DNA of 64,000 bases, from assembly GCA_945904955.1 (NCBI GenBank), contig CAMDPO010000003.1, positions 1 through 64,000 on the forward strand, written 5' to 3'. The notes beneath the pieces were generated by a model that was not told the origin of the DNA, ran no database searches, and worked only from the letters and a program-made list of their open reading frames with translations. The stretch's first letter is position 1. Every line of letters begins with the position of its first letter. Source of the stretch: Rhizobium sp. Q54. Lineage in GTDB: Bacteria > Pseudomonadota > Alphaproteobacteria > UBA2966 > CAIVPW01. Shown piece by piece: positions 37,968 to 46,960 of the stretch. A program made the position numbers and the translations under genes.

Positions 37968-38669
37968 ATGGACACCTCCGCTGCCACCCGCGTCGGCACC
38001 CTGCGCGTCGAGAACCTCGGGCTGACCTATGCGTCGGCGAGCGCCGAGCGCTTCACAGTGCTCGACATCGAGCGCATGGAGATCGAGCCGGGCGCTGTGG
38101 TCGGCATCACCGGGCCATCGGGTTCGGGCAAGACGTCTCTTCTGTATGCGCTGACTGGCATCGAGAGGCCGGATCGCGGCGCCATCCGTTGGGGCGACGT
38201 GGACATCACCAAGCTCACCGAGCGCGGCCGCGACAAGTGGCGCCGGCAGAGTATCGGCTTCGTGTTCCAGGACTTTCATCTGATCCCCGGCATGACGCCG
38301 ATGATGAACGTGCTACTGCCGCGCACCTTCGACGGATTCTTCATCGGGCCGGCGATGCGGCGGCGGGCGCAGGAGCTGCTGGAGCTGGTCAAGGCACCGG
38401 CGTCGCGCACCTCGGTTGCCCTGCTGTCGCGCGGCGAGCAGCAGCGCGTCGGCATCGCCCGCGCCCTCCTCAACCGACCCGGCTTGATCGCGGCCGATGA
38501 GCCGACGGCCAGCCTGGACGCGGAATCCGGGCGCATCGTCATCGACCTGTTGCTGAGCCAGGCTGCAGCCACCGGGGCGACCCTGCTGATCGTGACCCAC
38601 GACCCTGCCCTACTGGCGCGCCTGAAGCGGGTGTATCATTTGCGCGGCGGCAGGCTACTCGCCACGTAG
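37968..38669 (+). CDS. LolD/MacB-type ABC transporter ATPase without a permease
   Basis: 233-aa ATPase subunit. Walker A is GPSGSGKTS, the Q-loop is FVFQDFHLIPGMT, the signature is LLSRGEQQRVGIA, Walker B is GLIAADEPTA and the switch His is in IVTHDP. The type resembles LolD/MacB/FtsE, which pair with FtsX-like permeases, but no permease gene lies next to it in either direction. It may therefore serve a distant partner. It is divergent from the SulP gene and eight bases upstream of the thioredoxin-like gene. Confidence 0.85.
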   Translation: MDTSAATRVGTLRVENLGLTYASASAERFTVLDIERMEIEPGAVVGITGPSGSGKTSLLYALTGIERPDRGAIRWGDVDITKLTERGRDKWRRQSIGFVFQDFHLIPGMTPMMNVLLPRTFDGFFIGPAMRRRAQELLELVKAPASRTSVALLSRGEQQRVGIARALLNRPGLIAADEPTASLDAESGRIVIDLLLSQAAATGATLLIVTHDPALLARLKRVYHLRGGRLLAT

Positions 38670-38676
38670 GACATTC

Positions 38677-39156
38677 ATGCAGCCATCCATGCGCTGGGTC
38701 ATCGTTCCGGGTTTTGTCGCGGTCGCCGCGGTGGTGGCGGCGGTGCTGTGGCAGGGACGTCAGGCGTCGCTGGTGCCGACCGAGCTGGACGCGGCGATTG
38801 CCGCCGCGCCGGTGCGCCAGGTCGGCGCCGACGGCGGCCAGTGGTACGACTACCAGCAGGCCTACTTCACCGAGGACATGAAGGCCGGGCGCACGGTGCT
38901 GGTCGCGGTGCACGCCGACTGGTGCACCGATTGCCGCGCCCAGGGGCCGATCATCACGCGGCTGATGAAGGAGCCGGCGTACGAGGATGCGGTCGGCTAC
39001 GTCGTCGATTTCGACAGCGAGCGCGCGTTCCTCGCCGACCACAAGGTGCGCACCCAATCGACGCTCATCATCTTCAAGAACGGCGAAGAGGTCGGGCGCG
39101 CGGTGGCCATCACCCGTGAGAAAGACATCCGCGCCCTGTTCGAGAACGGCTTGTAG
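38677..39156 (+). CDS. Membrane-anchored thioredoxin-like protein
   Basis: 159-aa protein with an N-terminal membrane segment (WVIVPGFVAVAAVVAAVLW) and a thioredoxin fold whose active site is HADWCTDCRAQGP. The CTDC dipeptide and DsbD-gamma-like context suggest a periplasm-facing reductant or reductase. The cis-Pro expected after the second half is replaced in RTQSTLIIFKNG, where Ser occupies the position. Likely co-transcribed with the LolD-like ATPase gene; a link to envelope maturation is only inference. Confidence 0.82.
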   Translation: MQPSMRWVIVPGFVAVAAVVAAVLWQGRQASLVPTELDAAIAAAPVRQVGADGGQWYDYQQAYFTEDMKAGRTVLVAVHADWCTDCRAQGPIITRLMKEPAYEDAVGYVVDFDSERAFLADHKVRTQSTLIIFKNGEEVGRAVAITREKDIRALFENGL

Positions 39157-39218
39157 CTCCGGGGAGGCTTCCCATCTCTGATCCTGGCGAGCCCACCCCT
39201 CCGCAATCGAGCGTCCCC

Positions 39219-39593
39219 GTGACCGAAGGCACCCGCGCGACCAACCGCCTCGGCGATGTCCTCGCCGACGACATCACCATGCCGATGGTGGTGTACGTGC
39301 TGTACCTGGTCGGCCTGGCGACCGGTGTCGCGGCGCTGATCGGCGTGATCCTGGCGTACGCCAATCGCGACAAGACGGCGGGGACGTGGCTCGACTCCCA
39401 CTACGCCTTTCAGATTCGCACGTTCTGGATCGGGTTCCTGATCCTGTGCGTCGCGATGGTGACGTTCCTGATCGGCATCGGCGTGCTGATCCTGCTCGCC
39501 TTCTGGATCTGGGTGGCGGTGCGCACGATCATGGGCTTCAGTCGCCTGTCGAGGCGCGAGCCGATCGCCGATCCCGGCACCTGGCTCTGGTAG
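39219..39593 (+). CDS. DUF4870-like small membrane protein
   Basis: 124-aa protein with three membrane segments (around residues 22-45, 67-85 and 88-105) and WLDSHYAFQIRTFWIG, the recognisable core of DUF4870/Tic20-like proteins. The function is unknown. The start is GTG at 39219; no better in-frame ATG exists upstream. It lies just before the IS remnant. Confidence 0.78.
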   Translation: MTEGTRATNRLGDVLADDITMPMVVYVLYLVGLATGVAALIGVILAYANRDKTAGTWLDSHYAFQIRTFWIGFLILCVAMVTFLIGIGVLILLAFWIWVAVRTIMGFSRLSRREPIADPGTWLW

Positions 39594-39644
39594 CAGTTCG
39601 TGATGCGCAGGCTTCACCCACGCATCCCGTTCGCACGTCGATGG

Positions 39645-40237
39645 ATGGCCGGGTCAAGCCCACTGCTGTCCGGTTACGGGTGCAGTGGACGAGGTGCATG
39701 GCTTGGATTCAACTGGGTTTGTCGAGAACTCAGGCGAATCGAAGCTCGGAGAGCCCAAGCCATGCGGTACCAATCTACGGTGTTCGGTCAGTTGCTAAAA
39801 GCGGTGCCGCGGGGCTGGTTCGATCGAACCGCGGACGTCCTTCGAGTTGGCCGCAAGAAGCGCGCGCTCAGCGAGTGGGGCCACGTCGTGACGATGGTTT
39901 GCGCGCAGCTTTCGGGCGCGCGTTCGCTGCGCGACCTGCAGCGCGTGCTGGAGCGCCATCCTGGAGTGCTCGCGCATCTTGGTTTCGCCGGCGCTGCGCG
40001 TTCTACGCTGGCCGATGCCAACGCGACTCGCCCAGCGGCGTTGTTCGAAGCGGTGGCGAGCAAGCTGTGTGCGCCGCTCGGCGGTAAGGCTGTCGGCAAG
40101 CAGGCACTGCGGCTGATCGACGCCACGCGCATCTATGCCGGCAAGCGCGTCGAAGCCTGGGCGAAGGGCGGCATCAAGTTGCACCTCGGCCTGGACCCTG
40201 AGCATCAGCCGGACAGCAGTGGGGCAAGCCCGGCCAT
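39645..40237. repeat. Palindromic intergenic repeat split by an IS remnant
   Basis: The left arm ATGGCCGGG (39645-39653) and right arm CCCGGCCAT (40229-40237) are perfect reverse complements. Rejoining the flanks gives ATGGCCGGG-TCAAG-CCCGGCCAT with GAC after it, a classical REP-like palindrome of a kind widespread in alphaproteobacteria. The 561-bp element between them was therefore inserted into the loop. Confidence 0.7.
39661..40221 (+). mobile_element. Internally deleted IS4-family element
   Basis: A 561-bp element bounded by perfect 13-bp inverted repeats, CACTGCTGTCCGG (39661-39673) and CCGGACAGCAGTG (40209-40221). Near-identical 9-bp flanks GGTCAAGCC (39652-39660) and GGGCAAGCC (40222-40230) look like a target duplication with one mismatch. 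Inside is the 5' part of a transposase gene. Both ends are retained and the 3' two thirds of the gene are missing, so it is a non-autonomous, MITE-like derivative. Confidence 0.72.
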
Positions 40238-40256
40238 GACGCAACCAAGGACCTAG
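39762..40256 (+). pseudogene. Truncated IS4-family transposase (DUF4372 N-terminus)
   Basis: The 164-codon frame starts MRYQSTVFGQLLKAVPRGWF and contains AQLSGARSLRDLQRV, the DUF4372 N-terminal region of IS4-group transposases (normally about 380 aa). The first DDE aspartate is present in LRLIDATRIYAGKR, with KGGIKLHLGLD after it. The frame then runs straight into the right terminal repeat, so the second Asp and the Glu are gone. It cannot be active by itself. Confidence 0.8.
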
Positions 40257-42112
40257 CCCAAGAAATTCCAGGTCGTGAGGACCGGGTAGAACGCCGCCCA
40301 GCCGATGGCGATGCCGATCAGGCTGTAGCGGTTGAAGTTCTTCAGGCCGATTCCGAACAGCGCGTAGAGGAACGCCGCCGGCGCCAGGATCAGCGGCGGC
40401 AGCCAGGCGATCTTCGGGAACGGCAACCCTTCGACGCCGTGCACGAAGGCGACGCCGACACTGAAGTTGGCGACCTGCCAGCCGAACCAGGCGATCAGCA
40501 ACAACCCGCCGCCGGCCGAGAGCAGGCCGATGATGTTGGCGCGGGCGCCCCGCCAGCGCAGCACCAAAGCGAGCAGCGAGATGGCGGCGCCGAGTCCGAA
40601 CAGGGCCAAGGTCACCGCCATGAAGGCGCGCTGCATGCCGTCGGACTCGAACAGCGGCGCACGTTCGAGCACTTCGTTGGCGCGCAGCAGGTGCGTGACG
40701 TTGCCGTCGTCGTCGCGCAGGAACTTCACGAAGTTGGCGCCGCCTTGGAAGAGGTCGAGACCGACCTTCTGGAACACCTCGTTGCCCACAACGATGCGCA
40801 CGTCGCTTTGATCGGCAACGTGCACCGAGTTGACCAGCCGCAGGAACTTCAGCGGCGTGTCGCGGTCGATGGTGGCGGAACGGTAGGTCCCGCCGTAGTC
40901 GGCGCGGTCGTCGGGCGCGATGTTGCGCGTCGGCACCGGCGCGGCGGGCACCGGCGGATAGAGCGCCTCGATCAGGCCGAGGCTGAAGCCGCGCACGAGG
41001 GCGCCGGCCGGGCTGAGATCGCCGAGACCGCGGAAGGTACCGGCGTTGGCGGCGACGAAGATGCCGAGGCCGAGGTCGGGCGCCAGGGTCAGGCTGGCGG
41101 AGAAGCCGTTGGCGAGGCCGTCGATCTTCCAAACGATGCGGCCGCCGAGGGGCGTCTCGACCAGGGCGAGCGAGCGGCCCGGCATGCTGGAGTCGTTGGT
41201 GGCGCGGCGCGTCAGCAGGGCGCGATTGGATTCCTCGGTCCACAGGCGCTGGCCGAGGGGCGCGACGCCGCCGCGCAGGATCGCCTGCATCAGGCGCCCC
41301 ATGTCGACGCCGGTGGTGACGACGCCCACCGCCGGGTACGTCTGCGGATAGTCGTACGGCACCGCTTCGAGGCCATCGCGCGCCCAACGGTGGCCGGTGG
41401 CGAGGCGGCTTTGCACCGGCGCCGGCAGGCGCGGCTCGAAGGTGGTCTGGTCCATCGCCAGCGGCCCAAAGACGAGGCGCTGGGCGAGCGTCGGCAGCGG
41501 CACGCCACCGGCCACTTCGAGCGTGGCGCCGACCAGCGATAGCGCGTGGGCGGACGGCAGCGTCGCCGTCTGCGGGCGCAGCGCCGGAACAGGCATGGCG
41601 CGATTCAGGTATTCGACCAGGGGCTGCCATCCGGCCTCGGCCGGTGCGAACTGGCCGAGGATGCGATCGCCGAAGCCGGTGTAGTGCGTGAGCAGATCCT
41701 GCAGCGTCACCGTGGACGGGCCGCGCACGGCAAGGCCGGCGCGCTCCCACAACGGGTGCACGTCCTGCTGCAGGCGGACCGTGCCCGCCTCGGCCGCCGC
41801 CAGCGCCGTCGCGGCGGTGGCGAGGTGGCTGACGCCACCCAGGCGCATCAAGGTGGTGTTCGGGTCGATGACGCGGCTTTGCCCGTCGGCGAAACCATAG
41901 CCGCGCAGCAGGACCATCTCGCCGTTCTGGACGACGGCGACGACGACACCGGGCGCGTCGCCTTGCTGCACCGCCGCACCGATGACGCGGTCGGCGTGGG
42001 TGGCAATCGCCGCGGGCGCGGGCTGGGCCGATGCCGTCGCGGCCGTCAGCGCCATCATGGCGCCGGCCAGCGCCGCCGCTGCCCTCTTCCGGCCCCTCCC
42101 CCACCCCGTCAT
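40253..42112 (-). CDS. Beta-lactamase-fold membrane protein lacking catalytic residues
   Basis: 619-aa protein: signal peptide (residues 8-29), a class C/AmpH-like beta-lactamase domain (about 40-390), a beta-rich linker, and four or five C-terminal membrane segments. The family order is clear, as in LQDLLTHYTGFGDRIL. However, the SxxK motif reads GGVSH, with Gly at the nucleophile and His at the lysine (residues 93 and 96). The YxN region reads PSAHALSLVG, without Tyr or Asn. It is therefore probably a binding or sensor protein, not a hydrolase. The start is seven bases after thiSG. The stop lies just outside the IS remnant. Confidence 0.8.
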   Translation of the reverse strand: MTGWGRGRKRAAAALAGAMMALTAATASAQPAPAAIATHADRVIGAAVQQGDAPGVVVAVVQNGEMVLLRGYGFADGQSRVIDPNTTLMRLGGVSHLATAATALAAAEAGTVRLQQDVHPLWERAGLAVRGPSTVTLQDLLTHYTGFGDRILGQFAPAEAGWQPLVEYLNRAMPVPALRPQTATLPSAHALSLVGATLEVAGGVPLPTLAQRLVFGPLAMDQTTFEPRLPAPVQSRLATGHRWARDGLEAVPYDYPQTYPAVGVVTTGVDMGRLMQAILRGGVAPLGQRLWTEESNRALLTRRATNDSSMPGRSLALVETPLGGRIVWKIDGLANGFSASLTLAPDLGLGIFVAANAGTFRGLGDLSPAGALVRGFSLGLIEALYPPVPAAPVPTRNIAPDDRADYGGTYRSATIDRDTPLKFLRLVNSVHVADQSDVRIVVGNEVFQKVGLDLFQGGANFVKFLRDDDGNVTHLLRANEVLERAPLFESDGMQRAFMAVTLALFGLGAAISLLALVLRWRGARANIIGLLSAGGGLLLIAWFGWQVANFSVGVAFVHGVEGLPFPKIAWLPPLILAPAAFLYALFGIGLKNFNRYSLIGIAIGWAAFYPVLTTWNFLG

Positions 42113-42119
42113 GGCGCCC

Positions 42120-43145
42120 CTAAATAAGCCCGCCGAGCGGCGAGGATGGATCGGCGTAGCGGCGCTTCTGCATGCGGCCGGCGAGATACGCTTGGCGCCC
42201 GGCCTCGACCGCCATGCGCATGGCGTGCGCCATGCGGATCGGATCGCGTGCCTCGGCAATGGCGGTGTTCATGAGCACGCCGTCGCAGCCCAGCTCCATG
42301 GCGATGGCGGCGTCCGATGCGGTGCCAACGCCGGCGTCGACGATAACGGGGACATTCGCGGCCTCGACGATCAGGCGGATGTTGATCGGATTCTGGATGC
42401 CGAGGCCGGAGCCGATCGGCGCGGCGAGCGGCATGATGGCGGCGCAGCCGACGTCCTCGAGCTTCTTCGCAAACAGCGGATCGTCGGTGCAGTACACCAT
42501 GACGTCGAAGCCGTCCTTGATGAGGACCTCGGCCGCCTTCAGGGTCTCGATCATGTCGGGATAAAGAGTCTTCTTGTCGCCGAGCACTTCGAGCTTCACG
42601 AGACTCCAGCCGCCCGCCTCGCGCGCCAAGCGCAACGTGCGTACGGCCTCGTCGGCGGTGTAGCAGCCGGCGGTGTTGGGCAGGTAGGTGTACTGGCGCG
42701 GGTCGAGGTAGTCGGAGAGCATGGGCTGGCCCGGCTCGGCGATGTTGACGCGGCGCACGGCGACGGTGACGACGTCGGCGCCGGACGCCTCGACGGCCGC
42801 GCGGGTCTGCTCGAAGTCCTTGTACTTGCCGGTGCCGACGATGAGGCGCGAGGTGAACTTGCGGCCAGCGACGACGAGTGGGTCGCCGTCGGCTGCGTCG
42901 AGCGTGGCCGCTGGCCCGGTCATCTGTATGCGGGCCTCCGGCCCGACGCCGCCACCGATGAAATGCACGATCTCGACGCGATCGCCCTCGGCGAGCTCGG
43001 TGGCGCCGTAGGCGGAGCGCGGCACGATCTCGAGGTTGCGCTCGAAGGCGACGCGGCGCGCGTCGAAGCCGAGCTTGGCCAGGAGCGAATCGACGTTGAG
43101 GGGGGCCGGGAACTCCCGAGCCTCGCCGTTGATGGTCAGACGCAT
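42120..43145 (-). CDS. thiSG: ThiS-ThiG fusion: sulfur carrier and thiazole synthase
   Basis: 341-aa fusion. Residues 1-66 are ThiS-like ([12 protein letters not shown] to VHFIGGGVG), and residues 85-341 are ThiG. ThiG has the DXP Schiff-base lysine region [16 protein letters not shown] and phosphate-binding [15 protein letters not shown]. Together they form thiamine thiazole phosphate. ThiS normally needs a free C-terminal Gly-Gly; here GGG continues into the linker, so cleavage or an internal start ([10 protein letters not shown]) may matter. Such fusions are annotated in other alphaproteobacteria. No other thi gene adjoins. Confidence 0.92.
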   Translation of the reverse strand: MRLTINGEAREFPAPLNVDSLLAKLGFDARRVAFERNLEIVPRSAYGATELAEGDRVEIVHFIGGGVGPEARIQMTGPAATLDAADGDPLVVAGRKFTSRLIVGTGKYKDFEQTRAAVEASGADVVTVAVRRVNIAEPGQPMLSDYLDPRQYTYLPNTAGCYTADEAVRTLRLAREAGGWSLVKLEVLGDKKTLYPDMIETLKAAEVLIKDGFDVMVYCTDDPLFAKKLEDVGCAAIMPLAAPIGSGLGIQNPINIRLIVEAANVPVIVDAGVGTASDAAIAMELGCDGVLMNTAIAEARDPIRMAHAMRMAVEAGRQAYLAGRMQKRRYADPSSPLGGLI

Positions 43146-43301
43146 GGGATCACAAATGAACACAGCCAACTGTATGCGGCCAAGAAATGCAGATGGAGCG
43201 GAAGTATGGGGGCGCGCCGGGCGCCGATCAACCAAGCTGGACCTTGGCGAGCGACAGATCGCCCCTGGGCAAGGCGGCGGGCGTCGGCTAGGAAACAACC
43301 G

Positions 43302-44471
43302 ATGAATGCCGTCGACCCGGGGAAGTCGCCGGAGCCTGCGCTCCGCGTCGCCGTAGCCGAGACCGCGGACGAGCGCGAGGCGTGCTACCGCCTGCGCTAC
43401 CGGATCTACGTGGACGAGATGGGCAAGCGGCCGGCGGCGGCCGACCACACCCGCAAGTCGTACTCGGACAGCCACGACAAGAAGGCGACGCTCCTCTACG
43501 TGAGCGACGGCAACGAGGTCGTCGCCAGCGTGCGCAACACCTGGGGTGCCACCGCGCTGCCGGTGGAATACGTCGAGCGCTACGACCTCGAGGGCGTGCT
43601 GGCGGCGGTGCCGAAGCAGGAACTGATGTTCTCCAGCTACTTGAACGTCGCACCCGAGTGGCGGCAGACGCGAGCCATGGGCCTGGCGCTGGAGGCCGCC
43701 TACCGCCACATCCGCACCAACGGCGCGTGGATGACGTTCGTGCAGGGCAACCCTGCCCTGGTGCCGATGTACGAGCGTATGGGGTTCCGCCGCTTCCGGC
43801 CCAACATCACCGATCCGGACTTCGGCCTGCGGCTGCCGATGGCGCTGGTCGCCGACGACGTGCAGCACTTGTCGCGGGTGCACTCGCCGTTCGCGCGCTT
43901 TGCGGCGGACTACACCAACGATGCGCGCCACGCGCAGTGGTTTGCGCAGACGTTCTCGGCGTATGCGCAGCCGAGCATCGCGCGCCTGATGGGCACCGAC
44001 GAGTTCCTGCGCTACGTCGCCGAACGCATGTACACGGACGAGAACCTGCTGTTCCGCGGCGTCGACAAGGACGACATCGACAAGATCGTGCAGTCGGGGG
44101 TGATCCTGCGGGCACGCGGCGGCGAGCCGATCGTGCGCACGGGCGACCCCGGCACCGAGATGTTCACGGTGCTGTCGGGCGCCGCCGAGGTGCGCAAGCG
44201 CGCCAAGTCTGGCCAGACGGTGGTGCTGCAGACGCTGGGCAAGGGCCACATCTTCGGCGAGATGGCGCTGCTCTCGCCGCACCGGCGCACCGCCGACGTG
44301 GTGGCGCTGAACGACGTCGAACTGTTGATGCTGTCGAAGGACTTCTTCGAGAAGCTGATGACGACGGCGCCGGTCGCCGCGGGCCGCATGCTGTGGAACC
44401 TCGCGGTCACCCTGTGCGACCGTTTGCACGTGACGACGGACTCGCTGGTGGCCGAGGGTCCCGCCTCCTAG
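43302..44471 (+). CDS. GNAT/FeeM-like acyltransferase fused to a cyclic-nucleotide-binding domain
   Basis: 389-aa two-domain protein. Residues 10-190 resemble the N-acyl amino acid synthase/autoinducer-synthase branch of GNAT proteins: [17 protein letters not shown], then [20 protein letters not shown] and [13 protein letters not shown]. Residues about 245-375 are a cyclic-nucleotide-binding domain with a complete phosphate-binding cassette, [15 protein letters not shown]. The natural reading is an acyltransferase controlled by cAMP or cGMP. Mycobacterial Pat has the same two domain types in the opposite order. The start ATG at 43302 is in a 156-bp divergent gap from thiSG. The substrate is unknown. 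Confidence 0.82.
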   Translation: MNAVDPGKSPEPALRVAVAETADEREACYRLRYRIYVDEMGKRPAAADHTRKSYSDSHDKKATLLYVSDGNEVVASVRNTWGATALPVEYVERYDLEGVLAAVPKQELMFSSYLNVAPEWRQTRAMGLALEAAYRHIRTNGAWMTFVQGNPALVPMYERMGFRRFRPNITDPDFGLRLPMALVADDVQHLSRVHSPFARFAADYTNDARHAQWFAQTFSAYAQPSIARLMGTDEFLRYVAERMYTDENLLFRGVDKDDIDKIVQSGVILRARGGEPIVRTGDPGTEMFTVLSGAAEVRKRAKSGQTVVLQTLGKGHIFGEMALLSPHRRTADVVALNDVELLMLSKDFFEKLMTTAPVAAGRMLWNLAVTLCDRLHVTTDSLVAEGPAS

Positions 44472-44499
44472 ACGACTTGGCGCGGAAACGGCGGTTTCG

Positions 44500-44563
44500 T
44501 TGCACCTTCCGCCCTGCGTGCTATAAACAACGCAGGCCCCGTTGAGGCGGGCTGCGTCTTTTT
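44500..44563 (+). promoter_or_regulatory. Promoter plus 5' hairpin before aroQ-accBC
   Basis: TTGCAC (44500-44505) and TATAAA (44522-44527) are 16 bases apart, a good promoter for aroQ-accBC-aat. Immediately downstream, CGCAG...CTGCG (44531-44555) with an inner CCC/GGG stem is followed by TCTTTTT. The hairpin can end transcripts of the upstream GNAT gene. Because it also falls at the predicted 5' end of the aroQ message, it could act as an attenuator or a stabilising cap. Confidence 0.5.
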
Positions 44564-44592
44564 CGGCCCCGGCCCCGAACCCTGCCCAGTGC

Positions 44593-45102
44593 ATGGACTC
44601 TGTCCTCGTCCTCAACGGTCCCAATCTCAACCTTCTCGGCACACGCGAGCCGGATATCTACGGCAGCGAGACGCTCGATGACATCCGCGCCAAGACCGAG
44701 GAACGCGCGGCGGGGCGTGGGCTGAGCGTGGATTTCCGCCAGTCCAACGCCGAGCACGAGTTGATCGGCTGGATCCAGGAGGCCAAGGGCCAGGCGGCCG
44801 GCATCATCCTGAATGCGGGCGCCTTCACCCATACGTCCCTGGCGATCGCCGACGCATTGGCCGCGGTGGCGCTGCCGGTCGTCGAGGTGCACCTGTCCAA
44901 CATCTATCGGCGCGAGCACTTCCGGCACCATTCGCACATCAGCCGCCAGGCGGAAGGCGTGATCTGCGGGTTCGGCAGCGAGAGCTATGTGCTGGCGGTC
45001 GATGCCATGGCGCACGTGCTAGGACGCAACGGCAAGACGCGGAAGGCGAGCGCGGCGAAGGCGACTCGCGCCGCACGGCCAACGAAGAAGAAGCGGAGCT
45101 GA
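44593..45102 (+). CDS. aroQ: Type II 3-dehydroquinate dehydratase
   Basis: Third step of the shikimate pathway (3-dehydroquinate to 3-dehydroshikimate). Recognisable by [20 protein letters not shown] with the catalytic Tyr/Arg loop, [16 protein letters not shown], and [19 protein letters not shown]. Length 169 aa includes an extra lysine-rich tail of about 22 residues after the usual end. It lies one base before accB; aroQ-accB-accC order is common in proteobacteria. Confidence 0.95.
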   Translation: MDSVLVLNGPNLNLLGTREPDIYGSETLDDIRAKTEERAAGRGLSVDFRQSNAEHELIGWIQEAKGQAAGIILNAGAFTHTSLAIADALAAVALPVVEVHLSNIYRREHFRHHSHISRQAEGVICGFGSESYVLAVDAMAHVLGRNGKTRKASAAKATRAARPTKKKRS

Positions 45103-45103
45103 C

Positions 45104-45556
45104 ATGGCCGACAAGGTCGATCGCGATCTTATCAAGGCGCTGGCGGGGCTGTTGACGGAGAACAACCTCACCGAGATCGAGTGGAGCGAGGGCGAGCGGC
45201 GCGTGCGCGTGGTGCGCTCGGCCGGCCCCACCATGATGGCGATGCCGGCCGGCATGGCCGCGGCGCCCGCAGCTGCGGCCGCACCGGCGGTGGCGGCCAA
45301 GGAAGAGTTCGGCAAGGACCATCCGGGCGCGGTGACCTCGCCCATGGTCGGCACGGTCTACCTGGCGCCGGAGCCCGGCGCCAAGCCGTTCGTCGAGGAA
45401 GGCGCCCAGGTGCGCCAGGGACAGACGCTGCTCATCGTCGAAGCCATGAAGACGATGAACCCGATCCCCTCGCCGCGCGCCGGCACGGTGCGGCGCATCG
45501 TCATCAAGGACGGCTCGCCGGTCGAGTACGGCCAAGTCTTGTTGATCGTCGAGTAG
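45104..45556 (+). CDS. accB: Biotin carboxyl carrier protein of acetyl-CoA carboxylase
   Basis: Carries biotin between carboxylase and carboxyltransferase in the first step of fatty-acid synthesis. 150 aa: an N-terminal helical region, an Ala/Pro/Met linker (residues 42-65), and the biotinyl domain with the modified lysine in [13 protein letters not shown]. The start follows the aroQ stop by one base. Confidence 0.96.
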   Translation: MADKVDRDLIKALAGLLTENNLTEIEWSEGERRVRVVRSAGPTMMAMPAGMAAAPAAAAAPAVAAKEEFGKDHPGAVTSPMVGTVYLAPEPGAKPFVEEGAQVRQGQTLLIVEAMKTMNPIPSPRAGTVRRIVIKDGSPVEYGQVLLIVE

Positions 45557-45579
45557 CGGGTCCGCGGAGGGTCGCGCCC

Positions 45580-46923
45580 GTGTTCGAAAAGGTTCTCATA
45601 GCCAATCGCGGCGAAGTGGCGCTGCGCATCCATCGCGCCTGCCGCGAGCTCGGCATCCATACGGTCGCGGTGCATTCGACCGCCGACGCCGACGCCATGC
45701 ACGTGCGGCTCGCCGACGAAGCGGTATGCATCGGGCCGCCGCCGGCAACCGACAGCTACCTGAACATTCCGGCGATCCTATCGGCGGCGGAGATCACCAA
45801 CGCCGACGCCATCCACCCGGGCTACGGGTTCTTGTCCGAGAACGCGCGCTTCGCGGAGATCGTCGGCGAACACGGCATCACGTTTATCGGTCCGACGCCC
45901 GAGCACATCCGCATGATGGGCGACAAGATCGCCGCCAAGGAAGCTGCCAAGAGCTTAGGGATTCCGTGCGTGCCGGGCTCGGACGGGCCGATTAGCAATG
46001 ACGCCGACGCCAAGCGGGTGGCCAAGGAAATCGGCTACCCGGTGCTGATCAAGGCGACCGCCGGCGGCGGCGGCCGTGGCATGAAGGTGGCGCAGTCCGA
46101 GGCCGAGCTGAGCGAAGCACTGAGCATGGCGCGCTCGGAGGCCGGCAAGGCGTTCGGCAACGACCAGGTCTACATGGAGAAGTACCTGGTGACGCCGCGC
46201 CACATCGAGGTGCAGGTGCTGGGCGACTCCCAGGGCCACGTCATCCACTTGGGCGAGCGCGACTGCTCGCTGCAGCGCCGCCACCAGAAGATCCTGGAAG
46301 AGACCCCCTCGCCCGCCCTCAATGCCGGCGACCGCGACAAGATCGGCGGCATCGTGGTACGCGCCCTGACCAAGCTCGGCTACCTGGGCGCTGGCACGGT
46401 CGAGTTCCTGTACGAGAACGGCAAGTTCTACTTCATCGAGATGAACACGCGCGTGCAGGTCGAGCACCCCATCACCGAAGCGGTGACGGGCATCGACATC
46501 GTGCGCGAACAGATCAAGATCGCCGCCGGCGCGCCGCTCAGCTACGAGCAGAAGGACGTGACCTTCAACGGCCACGCCATCGAGTGCCGCATCAACGCTG
46601 AGGACCCCAAGACGTTCCGCGCGTCTCCCGGACGGGTGACGGACTACCACCCGCCGGGCGGTCTAGGCGTGCGCGTCGACTCGGCGCTGTATGCGGGCTA
46701 CAGCGTGCCGCCCTACTACGACAGCCTGATTGCCAAGCTGATCGTCCATGGGCCTACTCGCAACGAATGCTTGATGCGGCTCCGGCGCGCGCTCGAAGAG
46801 TTCGTGATCGGCGGGATCGATACGACTATCGACCTGCACCGCAAGCTCGTGTCCAACGGGGACTTCGTCAACGGAGCGTACGACGTCCATTGGCTCGAGC
46901 GGTCCATGGGCTCGTGGCGCTGA
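45580..46923 (+). CDS. accC: Biotin carboxylase subunit of acetyl-CoA carboxylase
   Basis: ATP-grasp enzyme that carboxylates the biotin on AccB. 447 aa: [16 protein letters not shown] at the N-terminus, the glycine-rich ATP lid in [13 protein letters not shown], and [16 protein letters not shown] of the active site. The start is GTG at 45580 with GGAGG nine bases upstream. It is 23 bases after accB; aat follows. Confidence 0.96.
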   Translation: MFEKVLIANRGEVALRIHRACRELGIHTVAVHSTADADAMHVRLADEAVCIGPPPATDSYLNIPAILSAAEITNADAIHPGYGFLSENARFAEIVGEHGITFIGPTPEHIRMMGDKIAAKEAAKSLGIPCVPGSDGPISNDADAKRVAKEIGYPVLIKATAGGGGRGMKVAQSEAELSEALSMARSEAGKAFGNDQVYMEKYLVTPRHIEVQVLGDSQGHVIHLGERDCSLQRRHQKILEETPSPALNAGDRDKIGGIVVRALTKLGYLGAGTVEFLYENGKFYFIEMNTRVQVEHPITEAVTGIDIVREQIKIAAGAPLSYEQKDVTFNGHAIECRINAEDPKTFRASPGRVTDYHPPGGLGVRVDSALYAGYSVPPYYDSLIAKLIVHGPTRNECLMRLRRALEEFVIGGIDTTIDLHRKLVSNGDFVNGAYDVHWLERSMGSWR

Positions 46924-46960
46924 GGAGAACACCGGCGCTTCCCACACTCGGGTCTGCAAG

